Shown here piece by piece: positions 8,403-12,906 of a stretch of 12,906 nt of DNA. The position numbers were made by a program, and so were the translations under genes. The notes under the pieces are model-generated. The model did no database searches. It saw nothing but the letters and a program-made list of their open reading frames with translations, and was not told the DNA's origin. Positions within the stretch are counted from its first letter, which is position 1; each line of letters starts with the position of its first letter. Origin of the DNA: Fidelibacterota bacterium (lineage in GTDB: Bacteria; Fidelibacterota; UBA2242); contig DPVY01000245.1 of NCBI GenBank assembly GCA_003527965.1, positions 1 to 12,906 of the forward strand. The letters are read 5' to 3'.

Positions 8403-8988
8403 AGACTACGAAGATCTTTTACCATTATATGCAAGTGGCGATCTTTCGTCGACAGACTACGAAAATGTCTGTGAGCATCTCAAAGAGTGCAAAGAGTGTC
8501 GGGATTATCAGATATCGCTGGCAGCCATCACCGCGGTAATAGAGCAGGATAGCGTTGAGATATCCCCGAGCTATGGCGCAGAACTTGTTGTGGCGCTGAA
8601 CAGACGACTTGATCGTCGGTCCGCATGGCAGAAACGGCTACTCTGGGTGGTTCCGGCATTTGCCACGGCAATGGCGGTTGTGGTAATAACGATTATATCG
8701 TTGATTAAGACCGAACCGGCAAACAATCAGTGGATTGCCGATCTGAACCAGGAGTATTATTATCTTGGTTTTACTAATACCGGCTATTTCGGAGAGATAC
8801 TGGTGGATGATAATATTCCCAACGGCGATGTTGATTTGTCCACCGATGATCTCTATCGGGACGCCGTCCGTCAGATTGTTGAAAATCCTCAGATTTCTGA
8901 TATAGACAGCTATCTGTTGGCGACCGGCAATCTGGATGATGAGGATTTTAAAAAAATGATAGAACAACTAAAATATAAAATATTATAG
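8389..8988 (+). CDS. Zinc-finger (zf-HC2) transmembrane anti-sigma factor
   Basis: A 199-aa single-pass membrane protein. The N-terminal cytoplasmic domain carries the ZAS signature H30-x3-C34-x2-C37, with C4 as a likely further ligand; such domains sequester the cognate sigma factor. One hydrophobic helix follows at ~84-106, preceded by RR and KR pairs that suit an inside N-terminus. The remaining ~93 residues would lie in the periplasm; they are acidic, rich in Asp and Tyr, and match no domain I recognise. The start codon lies inside the sigma gene, which implies translational coupling and fixes the pairing. Release could come from proteolysis or from a conformational signal passed by the two exported LTxxQ proteins encoded next, but the sequence does not show which. 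Confidence 0.85.
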   Translation: MKACKDYEDLLPLYASGDLSSTDYENVCEHLKECKECRDYQISLAAITAVIEQDSVEISPSYGAELVVALNRRLDRRSAWQKRLLWVVPAFATAMAVVVITIISLIKTEPANNQWIADLNQEYYYLGFTNTGYFGEILVDDNIPNGDVDLSTDDLYRDAVRQIVENPQISDIDSYLLATGNLDDEDFKKMIEQLKYKIL

Positions 8989-9000
8989 ATTGGAGGATAC

Positions 9001-9510
9001 ATGAAGAAGATATTAGGGTTAACGTTAATTATTGTCTTTCTCTGCATGGGATTTACCAATGCCCAGGAAGACTTCATGGGACCGATGGATCCGGAGAGGC
9101 GGGAGCAGATGGAAGCATTGCGTATCTGGAAAATGACGGAATACCTTGATCTGACAACCGAACAAGCCGCCCAATTTTTCCCGAGGCTGAGGGAATTCAG
9201 AGAATCGATTCGAGATGATCAGGACAGGCAGCGGAAGATTATGATCGAAATTCACAAATTGGTCAAAGACCAGGATTATAAATCGAGTCGCTCGGATGTC
9301 AAAAAATATGCGAAACAGCTGTCTGAGCTTGAGAAAAACATAATTACCAAAAAAGAGGCGTTTATCCTTGATATAGGTGATGTGCTGGCTGCTGATCAGC
9401 AAATGAAATATATCATTTTCGAAAACAGGTTTCGAAATCGATTAATGAAAACAATTTGTCAACCAGAAGAGGAACATAAAAAACCAATGAAAGAAAGGAG
9501 AAAACCATGA
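9001..9510 (+). CDS. Exported LTxxQ-like (Spy/CpxP/CnrX-type) protein, first copy
   Basis: A 169-aa protein with a Sec signal peptide: KK at 2-3, a hydrophobic core to ~18, and a likely cleavage after TNA at residue 21. The mature part is all helical and highly charged. LDLTTEQ (49-55) is a good LTxxQ motif and LAADQQ (129-134) a degenerate second one, which is the two-motif hairpin layout of Spy, CpxP, ZraP and CnrX. Family members act in the periplasm as chaperones or as sensors of misfolded protein or metal. GGAGG lies 5 nt before the ATG, and the gap to the anti-sigma gene is only 12 nt. The C-terminus is strongly basic (KKPMKERRKP). No metal-binding cluster is visible in this copy. The assignment to the LTxxQ superfamily is by motif; the specific function is unknown. 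Confidence 0.7.
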   Translation: MKKILGLTLIIVFLCMGFTNAQEDFMGPMDPERREQMEALRIWKMTEYLDLTTEQAAQFFPRLREFRESIRDDQDRQRKIMIEIHKLVKDQDYKSSRSDVKKYAKQLSELEKNIITKKEAFILDIGDVLAADQQMKYIIFENRFRNRLMKTICQPEEEHKKPMKERRKP

Positions 9511-10037
9511 AACGTTTAACAACAGCCATCATACTTCTTGCTATACCGGCGCTCGTTATTGCCGGTCCTAAGCAGGTGATTAAAAAGCATATGATGACCG
9601 GAAAACGGATGGAAATGGCGGGAAAACTCGATCTCAACGAGGAACAAAAAGAGCAGATGCACCAGTTGCGGGTTAATAAACAGAAGGCAGTTGTGCCCCT
9701 GCAAGCCGATCTGAAATTGGCACAGCTGGAGCTGGAAGAGCTTATTCGCAACGATGACACATCGAAAAAAATTGATATTGCCATCAAAAAGATTAATAAT
9801 CTCAAGGGTAATCTGTTTGAAATTCAGGTAAAGCACCGGATTGCGGTAAAGAATGTTCTCACCAGGGAACAACAAGAGATGATTAAACACCGTAAACCCG
9901 GTATGCAGTGTGGTCACGGCAAGAAAGGAAGGTGCCCCGGTCACGATATGATGGGTGAGTTTTTCAGGCCTGATTGTGAAGAGGGCGCAATGGAAAACAT
10001 CGAAGTGGAAATCATTGAAGAAGACATCACTCATTAA
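9507..10037 (+). CDS. Exported LTxxQ-family protein with Cys/His-rich tail, second copy
   Basis: A 176-aa exported protein with a signal peptide cut probably after VIA at residue 19. It has two LTxxQ-type motifs, LDLNEEQ (41-47) and LTREQQ (118-123), separated by a long helical stretch, as in Spy, CpxP and ZraP. Unlike the first copy it carries a tail with C135, H137, C143, H146, C157 and several Met, which could bind metal, followed by a very acidic end (ENIEVEIIEED). Its ATG overlaps the stop of the previous gene (ATGA), and AGGAG lies just upstream, so the two are translationally coupled. It is the last gene of the sigma operon; a terminator follows at 10121. A role in sensing or buffering metal in the envelope is inference from the tail and the operon. 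Confidence 0.75.
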   Translation: MKRLTTAIILLAIPALVIAGPKQVIKKHMMTGKRMEMAGKLDLNEEQKEQMHQLRVNKQKAVVPLQADLKLAQLELEELIRNDDTSKKIDIAIKKINNLKGNLFEIQVKHRIAVKNVLTREQQEMIKHRKPGMQCGHGKKGRCPGHDMMGEFFRPDCEEGAMENIEVEIIEEDITH

Positions 10038-10120
10038 AACAGTTCCGGACTGAATTCTACCTATTGGGCGTTTCCGTATTGCATGAAACGATAAAATTTT
10101 CTTCCTATTGTGGATTGTAT

Positions 10121-10154
10121 AAAGGCGGGGATAATTTTTCCCCGCTTTTTGTTT
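10121..10154 (+). terminator. Rho-independent terminator of the sigma/LTxxQ operon
   Basis: AAAGGCGGGG (10121-10130) pairs with CCCCGCTTTT (10140-10149) around a 9-nt loop: six G-C pairs, a G-T wobble and three A-T pairs. A T-rich run through GTTTG follows. It lies 84 nt past the last operon gene and reads well only on the plus strand. Confidence 0.9.
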
Positions 10155-10358
10155 GATTTGACGGAGAACCGACCCCGGGATTGTGAGCAGAAGGTGTAAT
10201 TGAATATCATGAAAAGATTGCCAATGGTTATTATATAGATTAATTTATTATCGGGAAATATGATGAATGGGAAACCGGTTAAAATGATGATTAATAAACA
10301 AGCATAAAGTTTCAAAAAATATTCTTAAATAGGTGAACATAGTAAAAATGAGGTTTCA
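10155..10358 (+). other. AT-rich gap before the helicase gene, no gene seen
   Basis: The full gap between genes is 10038-10358; besides the terminator it holds only AT-rich sequence. The plus strand has only mini reading frames of 15 codons or fewer. A weak promoter possibility is TTGCCA (10218-10223) with TAATTT 17 bp downstream; the -35 matches 5/6 but the -10 only 3/6. No other promoter is convincing. The helicase Shine-Dalgarno is at its right end. Confidence 0.4.
10350..10353 (+). promoter_or_regulatory. Shine-Dalgarno that supports the TTG start of the helicase
   Basis: GAGG lies 5 nt before TTG (10359-10361). The nearby ATG at 10348 runs into a stop after four codons, and the next in-frame ATG falls inside the Q motif, so the TTG is the only sensible start. 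Confidence 0.6.
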
Positions 10359-11777
10359 TTGATTAGTTCCAATAATCCGTTACTCGAAGTAAAATTCGAA
10401 CAGCTACCCGAGTCTTTGCGGACTGCTGCGGGACGTGTCGGCTGGACGGCGCTTATGCCTGTCCAGGCCCGGGTGATTCCTTATATGCTTAACGGTCGAG
10501 ACGTGATGATCCAGGCCCGTACCGGCAGCGGCAAAACCGGCGCTTTTCTGTTGCCCATGCTGGAACGACTCGATCCGAAGTGCAATCATTGTCAGGCGCT
10601 GATTCTCGTGCCTACCCGAGAACTTGCCAGACAAGTCTGGCAAGAGGCTGAAATATTGTGTGGCGATATGGGACTGCGTACAGTTGCCGTATATGGCGGC
10701 GTTGGTTATAAAGCACAGATGGAAGCACTTCATCGAGGCGCCCATATTATAGTCGGAACGCCGGGGCGGGTGCTCGATCATTTACTGAAGCGTACGCTCG
10801 TACTGGAACATCTCGAGATGTTAATCTTTGACGAAGCCGACCGCATGCTGTCTATGGGCTTTTATCCCGATATGAAAAAATTACAGCGTTATCTGCCGGC
10901 TCGAAAACTCAATATCTGCATGTTTTCTGCCACTTTTCCCACGCATGTCTTGCATACCGCCCATGAGTTTATCCGCAAACCGGAATTCCTGAGTCTCAGC
11001 CAGGATCATATTCACGTCACCGATACCGAACATGTTTTCTATAATGTACCGGGCATGGACAAAGACCGCAGTCTGGTGCGTCTGATTGAGATCGAGAATC
11101 CTGCATCCGCCATTATTTTCTGCAATACCAAGGCGACCGTGCATTATGTGACGACTGTATTGCAGCGATTCGGCTATGATGCAGATGAGTTGACCGCCGA
11201 TCTTTCACAAAGGGAACGCGAGCAGGTTCTGGAACGGGTTCGTCAGGGTAATCTACGCTTTTTAGTGGCTACCGATATTGCCGCCCGGGGACTCGATATC
11301 CCGGAACTTTCACATGTGGTTCAATACGACCTCCCCGAAGACTTTGAAGCCTATATCCACCGCGCCGGACGTACCGGTCGTGCGGGTGCCTCAGGAACGG
11401 CGATTTCCCTGGTGAGCGGGGTTGAAAAGTTTCAGATAAAACGCATTGCCAAACGCTATAGCATCGATCTGCAGGAGCAGCCTTTGCCCAGCGATGCCGA
11501 CGTGGAGGCGATCGTCACGGAACGTGTGACGACCCTGCTTGAAGCCCGCTTGCGGGACCGGGACAAACTGAAAGCCGAACGCAGCCGGCGGTTTGTGACT
11601 CTGGCTCGCAGTCTGGTGGAAAGCGAAGAGGAACTGGATGTAATCGCCATGTTGTTGGATGATTATTATCAGCAGGTGCTCCACGCGCCGCTTATCCCCC
11701 CCGACGACGCCCCGCGTAGGAAGCTGGATCGGTCGGACGGAAGCGGTAAGCGCCGCCGGGACAGTCGCCGTCACTAA
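10359..11777 (+). CDS. DEAD-box ATP-dependent RNA helicase
   Basis: A 472-aa SF2 helicase with the full DEAD-box set: Q motif with F13 and Q36 (GWTALMPVQ), Walker A ARTGSGKT at 53-60, PTREL, TPGR, DEAD at 158-161, SAT at 190-192, ATDIAARGLD, and HRAGRTGR at 334-341. It unwinds short RNA duplexes in the cytoplasm, in ribosome assembly, mRNA turnover or cold adaptation; which one cannot be read here. After the two RecA-like domains (~370) comes an ~100-residue extension. It has a helical charged part and ends in a basic GSGKRRRDSRRH tail, probably RNA-binding and not a DbpA- or CsdA-type domain I recognise. The start is TTG with GAGG 5 nt upstream, and it ends with tandem in-frame stops, TAA then TAG. 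The gene, especially its second half, looks GC-richer than the addAB region. It stands alone on this strand, with gaps of over 270 nt on both sides. Confidence 0.93.
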   Translation: MISSNNPLLEVKFEQLPESLRTAAGRVGWTALMPVQARVIPYMLNGRDVMIQARTGSGKTGAFLLPMLERLDPKCNHCQALILVPTRELARQVWQEAEILCGDMGLRTVAVYGGVGYKAQMEALHRGAHIIVGTPGRVLDHLLKRTLVLEHLEMLIFDEADRMLSMGFYPDMKKLQRYLPARKLNICMFSATFPTHVLHTAHEFIRKPEFLSLSQDHIHVTDTEHVFYNVPGMDKDRSLVRLIEIENPASAIIFCNTKATVHYVTTVLQRFGYDADELTADLSQREREQVLERVRQGNLRFLVATDIAARGLDIPELSHVVQYDLPEDFEAYIHRAGRTGRAGASGTAISLVSGVEKFQIKRIAKRYSIDLQEQPLPSDADVEAIVTERVTTLLEARLRDRDKLKAERSRRFVTLARSLVESEEELDVIAMLLDDYYQQVLHAPLIPPDDAPRRKLDRSDGSGKRRRDSRRH

Positions 11778-11837
11778 TAGGCAATATGACAGGATTATAT
11801 TTTTAATTTCAAATTGAAAATTCTTCCTGACTGATTA

Positions 11838-11862
11838 CAGGTGAAATCGTGCGATTTACCTG
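11838..11862. repeat. Imperfect inverted repeat (10-bp hairpin)
   Basis: CAGGT (11838-11842) and AAATC (11844-11848) pair with GATTT (11853-11857) and ACCTG (11858-11862). A single bulged G sits at 11843 and the loop is GTGC. No T-run follows on the plus strand, so it is not a standard intrinsic terminator. It could be an operator, an mRNA 3'-end stabiliser for the helicase transcript, or chance. Confidence 0.5.
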
Positions 11863-11892
11863 GAACAACAAACTTCATGTCTGAAACAGGAA

Positions 11893-11920
11893 GTATCCGG
11901 CATCCAGTATCCAGCATCCA
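11893..11920. repeat. Four-copy tandem heptamer, unit GYATCCR
   Basis: Four adjacent 7-bp units read GTATCCG, GCATCCA, GTATCCA and GCATCCA, alternating T and C at the second base. They are followed directly by GAGAGAG (11921-11927). The array lies in the gap between the helicase and dehydrogenase genes and encodes nothing likely. Confidence 0.75.
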
Positions 11921-11981
11921 GAGAGAGTAGTGAGACGGACATGTTTTCCTTGCCTTCTTGACGTGTATTATGTAATATCAT

Positions 11982-12012
11982 TTGAGATGATTCAAAACGG
12001 CAAAAATATACT
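11982..12012 (+). promoter_or_regulatory. Possible promoter of the alcohol dehydrogenase, overlapped by an inverted repeat
   Basis: TTGAGA (11982-11987) and TATACT (12007-12012) each match 5 of 6 sigma70 consensus bases, but the spacer is 19 bp, longer than ideal. Start would be near 12019 with a leader of about 36 nt. The -35 lies inside the inverted repeat TTTGA-N6-TCAAA (11981-11996), which could be a repressor or activator site. A second, poorer option is TTGCCT (11950) with TAATAT (11973). The dehydrogenase has a good AGAGGA site at 12044-12049. Confidence 0.35.
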
Positions 12013-12054
12013 CTCGGTTTTTCCAATCTTCTCCATAAGTAGCAGAGGATCACA

Positions 12055-12906
12055 ATGAAAGCCATGCTTCTGAATAGAATTACCGATGTTGCGGTGGATA
12101 CCCATCCCCTGGATGCGGCAGGTCTGTCGGTTCCGGAGCCGTCGGGCGATGAACTGCTGATTAAAGTACACACCTGCGGTGTCTGTCATACGGAATTGGA
12201 TGAGATCGAAGGGCGCACGCCGCCGCCCAGGTATCCGGTGATTCCCGGTCACCAGGTGGTGGGAACGGTAATGGGGCTTGGACCCGCTGTCCGACATTAC
12301 AATCTTGGCGAGCGGGTAGGCGTTGCCTGGCTCTATTCCTCCTGCGGCGAGTGTGAGCATTGTCTTTCCGGCAATGAAAATCTCTGTGCCGACTTCAAAG
12401 CCACGGGCAGAGACGCCAATGGCGGTTACGCCGAATATATGGTTGTGCCGGAGAATTCAGTATTCAGGATACCCGAAATCTTCAGTGATGCCGAAGCGGC
12501 GCCGCTGTTATGTGCGGGAGCGATTGGCTACCGCTCTTTGCGTTTGTGTAATCTCAAGGATGGTCAGAATCTGGGGCTGACCGGTTTTGGCGCTTCCGCT
12601 CATCTGGTCTTGAAAATGGTCAGACACAAGTATCCGAATACGAAGGTCTATATCTTTGCCCGCAGCGATAAGGAACGCCGTTTTGCTCTTGATTTGGGTG
12701 CCGTATGGGCCGGTGATACTGCTGACAAAGCACCACAACTATGTCACGCTATCATTGATACAACACCGGTCTGGAAACCGGTAGTCGAGGCGTTGAAGAA
12801 TTTACGGCCCGGTGGCAGGCTGATGATCAACGCCATCCGCAAAGAGAACATGGATAAAGATTATCTCCTGCAGCTTGATTATCCCAAACATCTCTGGATG
12901 GAGAAG
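12055..12906 (+). CDS. Zinc-dependent alcohol dehydrogenase family protein, 3' end outside window
   Basis: The first 284 residues of a medium-chain dehydrogenase/reductase; relatives run ~330 aa, so some 45 are missing. Catalytic zinc ligands are C41, H66 (in GHQVVG) and C153 (in LLCAGAIGYRS). Structural zinc ligands are C97, C100, C103 and C111 in the classic C-x2-C-x2-C-x7-C. The nucleotide-binding turn is GFGASAH (177-183) in place of the usual GxGxxG. That, with VAWLYSSCGECEHC and the PLLCAG segment, fits the zinc-binding alcohol dehydrogenase subfamily modelled as TIGR02822 (recalled, not searched). It would oxidise an alcohol or reduce an aldehyde with NAD(P); the substrate is unknown. 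The start ATG has AGAGGA 5 nt upstream. The frame stays open to the window edge. It has its own candidate promoter and no clear link to the helicase upstream. Confidence 0.9.
   Translation, partial: MKAMLLNRITDVAVDTHPLDAAGLSVPEPSGDELLIKVHTCGVCHTELDEIEGRTPPPRYPVIPGHQVVGTVMGLGPAVRHYNLGERVGVAWLYSSCGECEHCLSGNENLCADFKATGRDANGGYAEYMVVPENSVFRIPEIFSDAEAAPLLCAGAIGYRSLRLCNLKDGQNLGLTGFGASAHLVLKMVRHKYPNTKVYIFARSDKERRFALDLGAVWAGDTADKAPQLCHAIIDTTPVWKPVVEALKNLRPGGRLMINAIRKENMDKDYLLQLDYPKHLWMEK

Noticed and set aside
10260..10307. 15-codon plus-strand frame before the helicase
   Set aside because: No good ribosome site and no recognisable peptide; consistent with chance in AT-rich DNA.
10061..10315. 84-codon minus-strand reading frame with a hydrophobic N-terminus
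   Set aside because: It starts at TTG with no ribosome site, runs straight through the intrinsic terminator hairpin and resembles no family.
11807..11819. Short palindrome TTTCAA-A-TTGAAA after the helicase
   Set aside because: AT-rich, 6-bp arms and no matching -10 at the right distance; too likely by chance to list as a feature.
11893..11920. Heptamer array considered as a CRISPR remnant
   Set aside because: Units are 7 bp and directly adjacent, with no spacers and no cas genes nearby.
11856..12360. Two minus-strand reading frames of 105 and 122 codons
   Set aside because: They overlap the dehydrogenase start, its promoter region and the heptamer array, which is read as a repeated LDAGYW-like peptide; no ribosome site or family match.

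Overview
This is a chromosomal housekeeping-type window from an AT-leaning bacterium (roughly mid-40s % GC by eye, rising in the last quarter). Shine-Dalgarno sites are clear in front of most genes. There is no phage, insertion sequence, CRISPR array, tRNA or rRNA that I can see. An AddAB-type recombination nuclease, a phytol-kinase/DUF92 fusion and an ECF-sigma operon with two Spy/CpxP-like proteins together would fit the FCB superphylum (for example Calditrichota, Marinimicrobia or Ignavibacteria relatives). That placement is inference from gene content and is weak.

Layout. Positions 1-2721 (+) hold the 3' part of addB, whose start lies outside the window. Positions 2723-4231 (-) hold a fused membrane protein: an N-terminal phytol/dolichol-kinase-like domain and a C-terminal DUF92 (TMEM19/VTE6-like) domain. 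Its stop is one base from the addB stop. Positions 4328-7759 (+) hold addA, divergent from the kinase. So addB and addA, whose products form one enzyme, are separated by an opposite-strand gene. Positions 7839-10037 (+) form a tight four-gene operon: ECF sigma factor, zinc-finger membrane anti-sigma factor, and two exported LTxxQ (Spy/CpxP/CnrX-like) proteins, closed by a strong intrinsic terminator at 10121-10154. Positions 10359-11777 (+) hold a DEAD-box RNA helicase. Positions 11778-12054 are intergenic, with a four-copy heptamer array, a 10-bp hairpin and a candidate promoter. From 12055 to the window end (+) lies a zinc-dependent alcohol dehydrogenase, cut by the window edge and about 45 residues short.

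How the parts work together. AddA (helicase plus nuclease) and AddB (degenerate helicase plus Fe-S nuclease) would process double-strand ends for RecA. The membrane kinase fusion could carry a prenol through both phosphorylations to the diphosphate in one polypeptide. The sigma/anti-sigma/LTxxQ operon looks like an envelope-stress or metal-sensing circuit resembling CnrYXH in logic. The helicase and the dehydrogenase show no link to each other or to the genes on their left.

The items most worth a second look are the prenol-kinase fusion, the possible non-contiguous addB-addA operon around it, the sigma operon with a Cys/His-rich LTxxQ protein, and the atypical Cys spacing in AddB.
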